Shown: one piece after another, positions 26,101 through 35,820 of the stretch | How the letters are laid out: each line of letters opens with the position of its first letter | How positions within the stretch are numbered: position 1 is the stretch's first letter | Origin: Clytia hemisphaerica | Taxonomy: Eukaryota > Cnidaria > Hydrozoa > Leptothecata > Clytiidae | Length of the DNA: 64,000 nt | Assembly (NCBI GenBank): GCA_902728285.1 | Contig: CACVBU010000498.1 | Location: 1,398,473 to 1,462,472, forward strand | Direction of reading: 5' to 3' | Made by a program: the position numbers and the translations under genes | The notes under the pieces: model-generated | The model's database searches: none | The model's input: only the letters and a program-made list of their open reading frames with translations | Told to the model about the DNA's origin: nothing

Positions 26101-27290
26101 ATGCGACTTTTTTTAGTTTTAATGTAAAATAAAAGTCTCTAAAATATTCTAACCTTATAATAAAAAATATGCCTAGATAAGTACCTATATCCTAGATGAG
26201 AGTATATATTTGTAAAATCGATAAATTTGTTCCTATTTAGGCAGTTAATCCTGACTGAAAAACATTCATTTTCTCTTCCTCAATCTTTTTTGGTAGCATC
26301 CTCCAGTTAGGGAAACCATCCAGGATCCTGCCATTCTATAAGCCAGCAAAAACTAAATGCCATTTGTAAACTTAAGTTTCTTACCATTTTCCATCAAAAA
26401 CAACCAAAAACATTGCTACTTCCCAAAGCTGGAGACCAAAACAAATTATTTTCCAAGATTATGGCGCTCTTTGGATCTATTGTTATGGCCATCTAAAATG
26501 GTGGAAAGAGTTGCGGAAAGACAGGGGCGCCCGCTAGCTTCGAGGGTGGTAACGCCAAAACGCCCAATATGATCTTCCAACAAAAAGCAAGTTAGTTACC
26601 GCGCGAGTTACGTCATACACTCCACCGCAGCGCACAACGAACGGTGTTTTAGTGAATATCAATAATTATAAGAATATCTTATGTGCTTAAATTCAGTAAA
26701 CTTTGAGTGCTTTATTGAATATTAAGAAGATAAGAAGATAAAAAATGCGCTGGATAATTTTCATTGTAACAGTTTGGTCAATCATTTCTAAAAGTTTGAA
26801 AAAAATTTTCCGACGCAAAAAAAAAACTTCAGCCAATTAAAAGCACAGTGTGCTTATATTTACTATGTTTCCTACATCGTCTAGGCTAAAAAAGTGCAAA
26901 AAGACACGAACGTCATTTTTTAATGAGTGTTGTTATGATTTTTTAGATCGCGGTCGCGTACAGGAACTCGCCAAATGTTACTAACTGTCCTCTGTCGTTG
27001 ACACCACCATGGTCATGGATGATGTTCTATGATCTTCTAATCTTTTCCCTTCCTTCTGCTGCTTCCTCCTCGAGGACCTCTTTAACGACGTCTTGATATT
27101 GTCATTAGGCACTTGGACATTAGCAGAAGTGGCTGCAGCATACAATTTTTTATATTTTCCTCTTTCAATTAATTTTTCATTTTTCGATTTTTTCAGAAAA
27201 ACTCAGATTTTGATAAATATGATAAATAGAATAATTAGGCATAAAGAGAAATTTCTTCTCACCTTTAATAACTCCATCGTCAGTAGCCAT
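11122..27290 (-). CDS. GRWD1: Glutamate-rich WD repeat-containing protein 1, complete, 13 exons
   Basis: A WD40 protein known as a histone-binding and ribosome-biogenesis factor (yeast Rrb1 family), nuclear/nucleolar. Coding exons in order: 27263-27290, 19705-19764, 18914-18942, 18189-18266, 17888-17956, 16335-16440, 14814-14917, 13216-13383, 13055-13098, 12833-12971, 12283-12407, 11492-11768, 11122-11226. They give 443 aa in continuous frame, against 446 in human. The start has an in-frame TAA four codons upstream. An acidic segment ([10 protein letters not shown]) precedes the conserved VYFPG and TGAPCLSFD segments, a second acidic patch (DEDENEG) and HIGGVNRIR. The WD repeats follow (e.g. 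[25 protein letters not shown]). The C-terminus ends in FKTISV, like human FRTISV. The first intron is 7.5 kb and full of transposon remains. The exon-1 assignment (MATDDGVIK) rests on frame, splice sites and length, so it is slightly less certain than the rest. Confidence 0.94.
13433..14708 (+). mobile_element. Minisatellite-bearing element, copy 2 ('pearl'-like)
   Basis: Close relative of the element at 7277-8655, in the same orientation. It has the same left end (GGACCTACCT at 13448), the same ~322-bp internal units (landmarks about 13783, 14103, 14427), a longer (GACG)n tract (14605-14657) and the same hairpin end (AGGTAGGTCC at 14694-14703). It lies in the GRWD1 intron between exons 7 and 8. 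Confidence 0.6.
15475..16136 (+). mobile_element. Minisatellite-bearing element, copy 3 (diverged, shorter)
   Basis: It shares the left-end motif (CATGCTGAATGGACCTACCT) and the right-end layout (a degenerate GACGGAACGAACG-type tract, then AAGGTAAGTCC) with copies 1 and 2. The core differs, containing several TTCCGGCATATTTCCGG-like segments, and the terminal hairpin has decayed. It lies in the GRWD1 intron between exons 6 and 7. Confidence 0.5.
16889..17618. mobile_element. hAT-like MITE with internal GTACTA repeats
   Basis: Terminal inverted repeats begin CAGGGGGG and continue to GGTACC.AGTCAGTGTA. The 7-bp direct repeat GCAACCC abuts both ends. CAGGGG-type termini with a duplication of about 8 bp are usual for hAT elements. 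The interior has tandem copies of a unit containing CACCCTTTTAGTACACTGTA and an almost perfect hairpin at about 17540-17580. It lies in the GRWD1 intron between exons 5 and 6. Confidence 0.6.
18376..18741. mobile_element. Harbinger-like MITE carrying a tRNA-like sequence
   Basis: This 366-bp element has terminal inverted repeats of about 48 bp starting CAATGAAGTGAATACA, with few mismatches. TTA occurs directly outside each end (18373-18375, 18742-18744), matching the TWA duplication of PIF/Harbinger elements. A tRNA-like sequence lies inside on the minus strand. The element is in the GRWD1 intron between exons 3 and 4. Confidence 0.72.
18444..18518 (-). other. tRNA-like sequence inside a MITE (probably not a functional tRNA)
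   Basis: These 75 bases can adopt a tRNA cloverleaf. The acceptor GGACCCG pairs with CGGATCC at six of seven positions, the D stem is GCTT/GAGC, the anticodon stem ATGCC/GGCAT, and the T stem GTGAG/CTCGC. The A-box-like TAGCTTAATGGTAGAG and B-box-like GTTTGAGTC are recognisable. The extended D-to-anticodon spacer and a non-T at the position before the anticodon argue against a working tRNA. It may be an internal pol III promoter or a captured tRNA/SINE head. Confidence 0.5.
19021..19078. repeat. Short inverted repeat (hairpin)
   Basis: CTGCTTGATACTCA and its complement TGAGTATCAAGCAG flank a short spacer in the GRWD1 first-to-fourth-exon intron region. No role can be assigned. Confidence 0.45.
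21720..22040. repeat. Dispersed repeat with AATCGA motifs
   Basis: The segment around 21785-21830 is matched in inverted orientation by about 34197-34245 (shared CCTTTCCATC and GGATTGTATGCAAAA-like text). It ends in AATCGAATCTCAATCGAACG, the motif that builds the 30.2-32.2 kb element. It lies in GRWD1 intron 1. Ends are undefined. Confidence 0.4.
22560..23390 (-). pseudogene. Truncated non-LTR retrotransposon (LINE) reverse transcriptase fragment
   Basis: The minus strand encodes part of a reverse transcriptase: [25 protein letters not shown] and, after frame changes, a YADDT-like catalytic box near 23000 with GNADKCQ downstream. The reading frame is broken by frameshifts, so this is a dead fragment. 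It lies in GRWD1 intron 1, next to a longer LINE copy from which it differs in sequence. Confidence 0.75.
23476..25710 (-). pseudogene. CR1/jockey-like LINE ORF2 (endonuclease end and reverse transcriptase), degraded
   Basis: Longest open part 23937-24875 (312 aa): reverse transcriptase with [18 protein letters not shown], the [13 protein letters not shown] box, [14 protein letters not shown] and the catalytic FADDTKL. Upstream, 24900-25710 encodes the C-terminal part of an apurinic-type endonuclease ([17 protein letters not shown]) with frame breaks. Downstream, 23476-23930 encodes the post-RT tail ([26 protein letters not shown]-like text), interrupted by two in-frame stops and an internal deletion. 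It is therefore inactive. The clade assignment (CR1/jockey group) is from motif style only. It sits in the same orientation as GRWD1, in intron 1. Confidence 0.85.
25711..26197. mobile_element. Inverted-repeat MITE abutting the LINE endonuclease end
   Basis: This 487-bp element has nearly perfect terminal inverted repeats of about 37 bp beginning ATCTAGGATATAGG. The interior is AT-rich with no coding potential. Its left end touches the point where LINE endonuclease similarity stops, suggesting it inserted into the LINE or defines its truncation. The target duplication is unclear. Confidence 0.65.
27263..27290 (-). other. GRWD1: GRWD1 first coding exon
   Basis: It encodes MATDDGVIK plus one base and ends at a GTGAGA donor. 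The one-base overhang completes the GAA codon of exon 2 (19705-19764). An in-frame TAA precedes the ATG. Separated from the rest of the gene by 7.5 kb. Confidence 0.75.
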
Positions 27291-28860
27291 ATCAGCAAGT
27301 TATTTGCAACAAAGTGAAAAAAAGAACTCCTTTCTTGCTTCCCCTCTAAAAATCTAAATAATATTCAATATTGTTGACGTTAAAAGTGAAAGTTGGTTTT
27401 GAAAAGCACATGTTTTTTTAACATCATCCTAATAAATTGCAGAGCTGAGTTACAGCTAAAATTACTTAATTAACATTTCAATTCTTAAAATTTTTACAAT
27501 GGTTTTCAAATTTGAAATAATATAAACAATTTTTAATTATCTTATTTTAGATTAAGCTGAAAAAATGCTCATACTATTTTAAAAAATATTAACTTTTTGA
27601 GTCTTGAAAATACAATTTTCATTCTTAAGGCTTGTCTATACTATAACCTTTAAACTTTCCTGTAATTAGATGTAGCTGGGCCTTTAATTTTTCCGCTTCG
27701 TTGTCGTCAAAGAGCCGGGACCGTGGCCGAGGCGGGCGAAAAGTGACCAAAAGAGCCAGTGCAAAATAAATTTCAAAATGTAAACAAAAATCTAGTCAAC
27801 CACTACATACAGCTTGTCCACTCAATCAAAAATGAGCCAGGAAGTCTGAAAAGGTAAGAAATACTGCATTCTTTGGTTTCTGGAAACTACATAATGCCGG
27901 GCAGGGGGTTAACAACTGAAAACCTGTCCTGTAGCTGTAGCTGTATTATTATGGTAACAGGATAGGACCACTGACCTTTATATATCCAAGCTATACTATC
28001 CGCCATCTTTGATTGGAGTTTTTTTGGAATTGGTACCCGAGAAGAAGCCATTGCAATGTTAAAAATTAACGTATAACATGCATTTACACTCTGGCTATTC
28101 TTATTGAGTAAAAGTACAGCCATTTGCCATTTTAGGCCAGACGTAGCCTGGATATCCAGCCCGTAAACTTTTTTTTGATTTTGATATTTCTTATGTTTAC
28201 GGTCTGGTTTACCTAGATCGTCTGCATTCTGATCTGAGGATGATTATGCAGATATTCTGATTGGTTGGGTCTAAGCAAATCAGAGATATCTGAATGATGG
28301 AGCGCGTATAAGAAATTATGCGAGCTGACTTGAATAGCGACTCCAGAAGTCATGCAACTTTCGTTGACGTCAAACCAAATGTTTCATTTTTCCGTGAACT
28401 TTGAACCCTTGGAACTTCTTTTCTATGTATGCTAAAGCGTTACGGGTTTTACTAAATGAAAGCCCGTAATCTTAGCTTTCCAGCGGTATATAACACTGTG
28501 GACACGGGCTCGACGGCAAATTGGTAAAATGCCGAACGTTTTGCAACATTTTGAAAATTGTTTGCCGACGGGAGAAAAACAATTTGCAACTTTCAAAGAA
28601 CAAATGTGTCAGGAAACGGAGGAAAATGTATTTGGAGGCTGAAACTTTGTATGTTTATCAGAAAAAGGGTGAGGAATTCAAAAATCACAATCGCTAATTC
28701 TAGTTCTTTCATTTTCATGTAGTTTTTTTAACTTTTTTGCTTCTTTAGCATGGGAATGTCCCAAAAAAAAGTTTTTATTTCTGCCGAAATGGATTTTCTT
28801 TTTATTTGGGGGTTCTCCTTTCAGAAAAACTTATTCTTTACTCATAAGTTTTTGTTCCTC
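27291..28860. other. Intergenic, no gene seen; likely GRWD1 promoter side
   Basis: Upstream of GRWD1. A short GC-rich patch at 27690-27750 could be promoter-proximal. Segments at 28140-28220 and 28435-28480 contain inverted copies of a CCCGTAAAC/TTACGGGT-like motif. No coding region was recognised; the 78-aa frame at 27887-28123 has no family features. Confidence 0.4.
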
Positions 28861-28879
28861 CATTTCCAGAGGCCCCTTG

Positions 28880-29140
28880 AAAATGGGTCCTACCACCTTT
28901 TTTGACTCATTTCAACCTTTTCCAAGCTATTTTCTTCAAAAACAAAAATAAAACAATGCAATGTCTTCTTTTTTCAAAAAAAGATATATCTTTCGTTATT
29001 TTGATAAATATACTAAATATTTTACCAACATTTTTATATAATAATATTTTAACACCATCAAAGAATTCTTCCTCCAAATTTGAGGTCTCTAGCTACACTA
29101 GAAAAAGAGATATGCAAAATTTAAGAAGCATGACTGGAAA
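28880..29140. repeat. Dispersed repeat, uninterrupted copy
   Basis: About 200 bp with landmarks AAAAAAGATATATCTTTCG, TACTAAATA and GGTCTCTAGCTACACTA. The same text recurs at 35775-35820 and 36965-37080, where it is split by an insertion. This copy therefore shows the pre-insertion state. Confidence 0.6.
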
Positions 29141-29841
29141 GTTTCTTTTTTTTCTTTTTTGACACATTTTTCGAATTTTTCCAAGCTATTTTCCTAGCCT
29201 TTTTTTTGACATTTTTAGTCAATTTTTGACACTAAAATTTGAATATCTTTACAACCACTAATCCTCTGGAGGCCTATGACCCCTCATTTTCTTTCTTTTT
29301 CAAAGCTCTACAAGATAGGATAGATTTTGAAAAAAAAATTAAAACTTAAAAAATCTTCTGGAGTTGCTAACTTGAAGTGTCCGGCAAAGTATTTGGATGG
29401 ATCGCGCAGGCGATCAGCAAGGCGTGTATGCTGCTTTGCAAATCTCCCTGATTTTTCTTCCTCGAAGCAAATAACAATAGAATGCCTAATTATCTCCCTT
29501 GGGTGTTTGACCACGCATCCAAATTTAAAAATATCAGTAATGGTAGGGAAGAAGTGGGAAGATCAAAACATGGGCATTTTTAGATGTTCTGGTTGTTTTC
29601 TTTCCAATTACTTGCTTAGGTATTCTTGTTTTAATCTTCTTAATGACTTGGTTGCACCGTGTAAAGAACTAAAGGTATATTTATTTTGCTTCAATTCTTC
29701 TTTTCTGTTTGCCAATTTTGTAGTGCTGTTTTGGAAGTTTTGTTTTGATAATTTTTTTACTCCAAAATTCACTTTGCACTTTCTGTCTAACTAACAGACT
29801 TTCCACCACACTGTCTATATTTTATGGTCAAGGCTACCATA

Positions 29842-30020
29842 GACCTTTTTTCAAAGAGGCCACCCTGTTGAATAATTATGTAGTCCAGAAGAAAAACAAT
29901 GATACACCCATGCATAATTATTACAATATGCATGAAACAGTAATTATACTTTGCTGTATCATTGTTTGTATGGCTGGACTACATAATTATTCAACAGGGT
30001 TGCCTCTTTGAAAAAAGGTC
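29842..30020. mobile_element. Near-palindromic MITE (TA target)
   Basis: This 179-bp element is almost wholly two inverted arms of about 75 bp starting GACCTTTTTTCAAAGAGGC, with only a few mismatches near the outside. TA lies directly outside each end. It has no coding capacity; the transcript would fold into a long hairpin. Confidence 0.7.
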
Positions 30021-30221
30021 TATTATAAAATTATGCATGTCATTATGTGCATATATTTATTTGCAGCCATGGGATTCATGCAGGAAAATCTGTCAACAGG
30101 GGTTCACCTGATTTCTAGGTGAACCAAGCTCTATAATTTTAGAACTTTGACTGGCTGAGGTAAAACTTATTTTTTCTAAAATTTTGAGCTTGGATAGCCA
30201 GGCTAGGCCAGACGGTACTAT

Positions 30222-32172
30222 CCAGACGATCTCAATCAAACGGAATCGACCATCGAACCGATCGAACCAAATCGAACGCAATCGACCGCAATCGACCGAT
30301 TGAAATTCGATTGTTGAACGCAATCGAATCTCAATCGAACGTCAAAAATTTGGGGTAATATTCGATTGGTCCAGACGTAATTAATCGAACCAATCGAACT
30401 GTATTTTTAATCGAACTTTGTCGAACTTAATCGAACCTTGTTAGCCGATTAATGTCCGACTAAGTTCGGTTGTCGAACTTTAATCGAATACTCACAAATT
30501 CTCAAAATACAAAGTTCGATTAAGTTCGATTACTGAAATCAAACTTAATCGAACTTTTTTTAAAGAGACCTCAACAGTTTGATTAGTTCAATTACATTAT
30601 TCGAACTTAATCGAACTAATCGAACTTAATCGAACTTTGTCAAGTTTAATCAAACAAAAATTTGAGAAAACCCGAGCAACTGAAGGCTGCTCCACTTGCG
30701 CGTAATTCCATTGCACTTTTTGCCGGCCTTTGACGACACTTTGAGGAACTTTGAAGCACCCCCGCTGGTGCAGGCGTGTACCCTCACATCCCTCCTGACC
30801 AGTGGGCACCGATCAAACCTCCCGCAACCACGGCCGGGACCCCCAGGGGCCGTCCACGGTGGTACCCAAATGATGAGGTCATTTTCCAATTTTTTCCAAA
30901 TTTTCGCCAATTTTCCAATTTTCCAATTTTTGCCGGCTTTTGACGACGCTTTGAGGAACTTTGAAGGACCCCCACCGATGCAGGCGTGTACCCTCACATC
31001 CCACCTGACCAGTGGGCACCGATCGAACTCCTCGGAACCCTGGCCGGGACCTCCAGGGGCCGTCAATGGTGGTACCCAAATAAAGGAGGTCATTTTTCCA
31101 ATTTTGACCAATTTTCGCCAATTTTCAAGCCTTTCCAAGCTTTTTAAAGACTTCAGAGCACTGATGGAGGGTGCTGGCTTTGAGGGAGAGCAAGCAGAGG
31201 GTATCCGAAGGGCTATGGGGGGCTGCGGAGGGCTGTAGAGGCCTCAATTGGTCTCACCGGCGATTTTTCCTGGTGAGAAAGGGGTGTAGCAGCCTCAATT
31301 GAGGAGGTTATTATTGGCAATTTTTACCGGCTTTTGATGGCACTTTGAGGAACTTTGAAGGACCCCCAATGGTGCAGGCGTGTACTCTCACACCCCCTGA
31401 CCAGTAAGCACCGATCGGACTCCCCGGCACACCGGCCGGGACCCCCAGGGGCCGTCCGCAGTGGTACCCAAAGGAGGTCATTTTTTTTCCAATTTTGACC
31501 GATTTTCAAGCCTTTCCGCCTTTCCGAGCCTTTTAAAGGCTTTGGATGACTGATGGAGGGTGCTGGCTTTGAGGGAAAGCAAGGCAGAGGGTATCCAAAG
31601 CGGTCCGAAGGGCTGTGGAGGGCTGTAGAAGCCTCGATTGGTCCCATCGGGGCTGGTACCCAAAGGAGGTCATTTTTTGTAATTTTGCCAGCTTTTGAAA
31701 ACATTTTGAGGAACTTTGAAGGACCCCCAATGGTGCAGACGTGTACCCTCACATCCCCTGACCAGTGGGCACCAATTGGACCCCCAGGACCTCGGCCGGG
31801 ACCTCCAGGGATTGGTTTGATTGTTGTTTGACTGGTCGATCGTTGATTCCGTTCGATTGAGATTGTCTGGCTTTATTCTTGCAGCTTCCCAACATCCAAG
31901 CTCTCAAACATCACAAGCTGAATGAAATTACTTTCGATTTCCCGTAGAAATTATGCGATGAACAATCCGGGGGTCAATAAATCGACGATCGAACGTAATC
32001 AAACGCAATCGAACATCAATCGAACGCAATCAAATATCAATCGAATCTGAAAATTGCGGTAATATTCGATTGAGATTCGATTGCGTTCGACAATCGAATT
32101 TCAATCGGTCGATTGCGTTCGATTTGGTTCGACTGGTTCGATCGTCGATTCCGTTCGATTAAGATCGTCTGG
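30222..32172. mobile_element. AATCGA-rich inverted-repeat element enclosing a GC-rich tandem repeat
   Basis: Long terminal inverted repeats (about 130 bp, starting CCAGACGATCT) are built from short motifs such as AATCGAACG. One arm differs from the other by a small internal duplication. A second right-hand end occurs at about 31815-31866, so the element is composite. Enclosed is the GC-rich repeat at 30717-31810. No transposase is visible. Confidence 0.6.
30717..31810. repeat. GC-rich tandem repeat, four diverged units
   Basis: The landmark CTTTGAGGAACTTTGAAG recurs at about 30740, 30950, 31340 and 31696, so spacing varies from 210 to 390 bp. Units also contain CAGGCGTGTACCCTCACA and GGCCGGGACCYCCAGGG. 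Base composition is far more GC-rich than the surroundings. The open frames on both strands (up to 180 aa) follow from this composition and are not supported as genes. Confidence 0.65.
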
Positions 32173-34190
32173 TATTATAATCGAACGTTCGATTGTGATT
32201 GAAGTAATCAATAATGATCAATAATAATAATCGAAGGTGATCAGTGACCACTTATCGATTCTATCGGTGATCGAATACTCACTCAACTCCAAATCATCAT
32301 CATGGCATTTTCTTCGATCATTTTCGATTTGTTCGATCGTTTCGATTACTGTTCAATTACTTTCAATCACTTTCGATCATATTGAATGCTTTCGATCATA
32401 TTGAATACCTTCCATAGAACTGTTCATACAAAAATTACGGGAAACGCATGTTTGGACTTTGTACCCTATGCTGCACGCAAGCACTTAAGCTAAAGTCCTG
32501 CAAAAGCAGGACATAAAGTCCTGCAAAAGCGGGACAAAAATCAGTTTTTTGAAGTTTGCAAAAAAACGCCACATAGAAGATCTTTCAAATTCAGTATGTG
32601 AATAGAGCAGTAAAAAATACAACTTTTCTATTTTTCCTTTTTTTTGCAAAAGTTCTAGGAATGAAAATAAAGGTATAATGATAATTGAATACTATCCACT
32701 GATGATCCACGGCACTATCGTAAAGCTAGAATCGCTTCACGTAGGTACTCTTTGCTTGAGAAAATGATTGTCAAACTGAAGTTTTTCACTCGCACGGGCC
32801 TTCGCAGGCGTTTTGCGAGCATTTTCCGCTCAATCCTCAAACCGCGCTAAAAATGGTAGACCTAGCTGTGATAGATCATTTCGATGGAAGTTGTTGGAAT
32901 GTTTACAAGGCTCTTGAAAGAATATCGTTTGTTTTATTGTCAATGATGACAGTGCCGTTATAAATTTTGTTAGATCAGACATATTGATGTTTGTAAGTAC
33001 ACTTTATAGTTTTGATTCCCATTGAAGAATCATATTCTGGTTTTCATGTTATTAGATGCTGTTTTAGAGCTTTAGAGCTAGCCTGCCTTGATTGTGTCGG
33101 ATATATGTTTCCTGTAGTAAAGCGACGGAATCTGAAACTGAGTTTATCTCATCCACTAAAATATGAGACTGAGTTTATTTTGTCCAATAAAAACAGGCAA
33201 TTTACGCGCGAAAACCACTTTCGCTTTCTCTAACCAATCAGAATACGCGATATGGGTTATTTGAGGAAACCCAGGGCGAGCACACTCAAAATGGCAGGAA
33301 GGTGAAGGTGATTCTTATGGCTTCTTTTTGTGGTTTGGTTTTAGGTCAATGTTTTTGGTTTTTCCAAGGTATCTATGTAATCAACTGGTTATCAAAGTAA
33401 TCAATTGGTTATCGAAAGTAATCAATAACAATCAAAGTACTCGAACGGTAATCGAGTCTTCAAAGGGTTGTTAAGAAGGTGATCAAAGACTCACAATTTT
33501 TTTGAAATTTTGGTACTCGAAATTTGATTGTTAATCGATAAATGGTCATTCGATTACTTCGACCATTATAGATTACTTCGATCATTATCGATTACTTCGA
33601 TAATCGAATTTATCGATTAATACTGTCTGGATTAGGGTACCACTTTTCAAAAAACTCCGATCAAAGATTTTGCTTTGCCGGGATTGAGAAACTTGGTCCA
33701 GGGTATATAAAGGTCAGTGAACAGGACAGAAACCAAAAACCAGGAAGAAAACCAGGCACCAAATTGGCCAACAATTTGAGAAAAAGGAAAAGGCTAAAGA
33801 ATCTTCTAAAGAAAAAATTAAAATGCCCTTCGTCTGCGTTTTATGCCATTTTCATTTTAAAGTTGAGATTTGTTAATTTTCGTGCATTTTGCCTTACACG
33901 TTCTAGCTCATTTGCACAGGGTCGGAAAAAATCGTTGAAACCGTTGCAAATGCACACCCCGTGCAAATGCAAGGATTTCCGTGACTGTTGGTAATATGAT
34001 ATAAATACCAGACAGTACCAATCGAATACGTTTGCTTGTGATCGAAGTAATCGATAATGATCGATAATAACCGAAGGTGATCAGTGACCACCCATCGATT
34101 TTATCGGTGATCGAATACTCACTCGGCTCCAGATTATGTCATTTTCTTCGACCATTTTTAATTTGCTCAATCATTTCGATTATACCTCCG
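32173..34190. repeat. AATCGA/GATCGAAGTAATCGA-rich repeat remnants
   Basis: Segments at about 32180-32410, 33370-33640 and 34020-34190 share TCGATAATGATCGATAAT- and GAAGGTGATCAGTGACCAC-like text in direct and inverted order, related to the 30.2-32.2 kb element. The piece between (about 32420-33360) shows a local direct repeat AAGTCCTGCAAAAGC (32492-32535) and no gene. Confidence 0.5.
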
Positions 34191-34344
34191 TTCATCTAGA
34201 CCTTTTTGCCTTTCCATCTGCCATATTGGATTGTATGCAAAAATTATGGTGGCCGAATTGCCGTGGTGAAATTCCTTTAGAAAGTATGCAAAACATATGC
34301 AAAAAGGAAGTATCAATATAAAACTTATACATAATTGGCATTAT

Positions 34345-34745
34345 ATAAGTATGATGTCTGTAAGCTTTGTTACACCAAATAGTTTTTAATTATTCTGAAT
34401 GAGATATGCCTTTAGTATGAATAGATAGAACATGTCAGTAGGAAAAAATCGGGAAGGCCAGTTTTCAAGATATGAATCTAATCAATTATTCTATTTTCTT
34501 TATGCTGACAAAATGACTAATTTTGACAGAAATAACAATATGATGATGAAATAGAAATTTTCTCAAACCAATTTCAAAAGATTTTGTACTGCTAATTATT
34601 TTTCAATGCCAATAATACAAAAGGATAGAAATTGCCACCATAATCAAGCTTCAAGAGCGTCGAAATGGTTGTTTTACGCATTGAGCATATGGCTCTAAAC
34701 AGATGAGACAGGGGTGAGCTTTCTCTTCAATATGATATGTTCAAA
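34345..34745. repeat. Diverged direct duplication, copy A
   Basis: About 400 bp beginning near GTTACACCAAATA and including AATACAAAAGGATAGAAATTG. It matches copy B at 35310-35705 in order and orientation, with many substitutions. Non-coding. Confidence 0.55.
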
Positions 34746-34999
34746 TTTGGAGAAATGGAAAAAGCTCAATAACCCAAAATTATCTGGTTGCTGGTCGTGG
34801 TCACCGGTTGTTGTCGCCATTTCTGGTCAATGTTTAGAAACTCCCAGATTTTGACCTTTAATAAAATACCTTCAGAATGATTTTTTGACAATAACGAGTC
34901 TTTTTTAAGTACATTCTTATTCAGAATAAAAGACTGTTTACTTTTTGGGAATAAAGTTGTGTAACCACTCAAATCACACATCTTTTCACTGGTAAAAAT

Positions 35000-35212
35000 C
35001 TCAAATTATAATAAGCGGGGGGGTTGGAATAAAAATGTCCTGGGTGAAAATTTTATGAAAGGAGGCAAATACAGCAGAATTAGGACAAAAGAGGAAACTT
35101 TCAAAAACATTTACCCCAAAATTAATAAGCAGGGGGTTGGAATAAGAATGTGCTGGGTGGAAAATTTTTGAACAATTAATTAGCGAGGGGACGGCTATTA
35201 GGTACCCAAGAG
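35000..35212. mobile_element. G-run TA-type MITE, truncated copy
   Basis: The right end GGTACCCAAGAGTA and internal AATAAGCGGGGGGGTTGGAA match, in reverse orientation, the element at 53586-53869. No matching left end was found, so the copy appears truncated. Confidence 0.5.
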
Positions 35213-35309
35213 TACCTGTCATTTTGACATTATCATATATGAAAATATTGGTAAAATATTTTGTACTTTTAGTTATGATATATTTATAGATATGGAAAGT
35301 TTTTTGACA

Positions 35310-35705
35310 AAATTATTGACAGGCTACTTAAGTCTGATACCTGCAAGCTTTATTACACCAAATATTTTACTTGTAGCAAATGAGATGCCTTTGATATAAA
35401 TAGATAAAATTGTCAAAAGGCAAACACTGGGAAGGGTAGTTTTAGAGCTACAATACTGTACTTTAAATATGTTGACTTTAAAATGACTTATTTTTAGGAA
35501 ATAATAATCTGATGGTCAAATATAAAGCTTTTTTAAATCAATTCCAGCAAAGGTTTTGTTACCTATAAATTTCATGCTGATAATACAAAAGCATAGAAAT
35601 TGACACCCTATTCAAGTTTTGATAGCATTCAAATGGCTGTTCTACACGTTTTGCACGTGGTCTTATTATTACTGTAGCTGAAACAGGTTGAGCTTTATTC
35701 TTCAA
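35310..35705. repeat. Diverged direct duplication, copy B
   Basis: Matches copy A at 34345-34745 (TTACACCAAATA, AATACAAAAGCATAGAAATTG and the text between). The two copies are about 1 kb apart, in direct orientation. Confidence 0.55.
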
Positions 35706-35820
35706 TTTTTCACCCCTCAGAGCCACCATTCTCAACCTGTTACCTTGTTGCCCTTGTTCCCCCTTTTACCTATTTTCAAAAAAAGATATCTTTTGTTATT
35801 TTGATCAAAGTACTAAATAC

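Noticed and set aside
29327..29794. 155-aa open frame on the plus strand
   Set aside because: No recognisable domain, AT-driven composition, and no splice or start support; a chance frame in intergenic DNA.
30650..31238. Overlapping open frames of 162 and 180 aa on opposite strands
   Set aside because: They arise from the GC-rich tandem repeat; both strands are open, and the repeats lie at irregular spacing. No start context, splice pattern or domain supports a gene.
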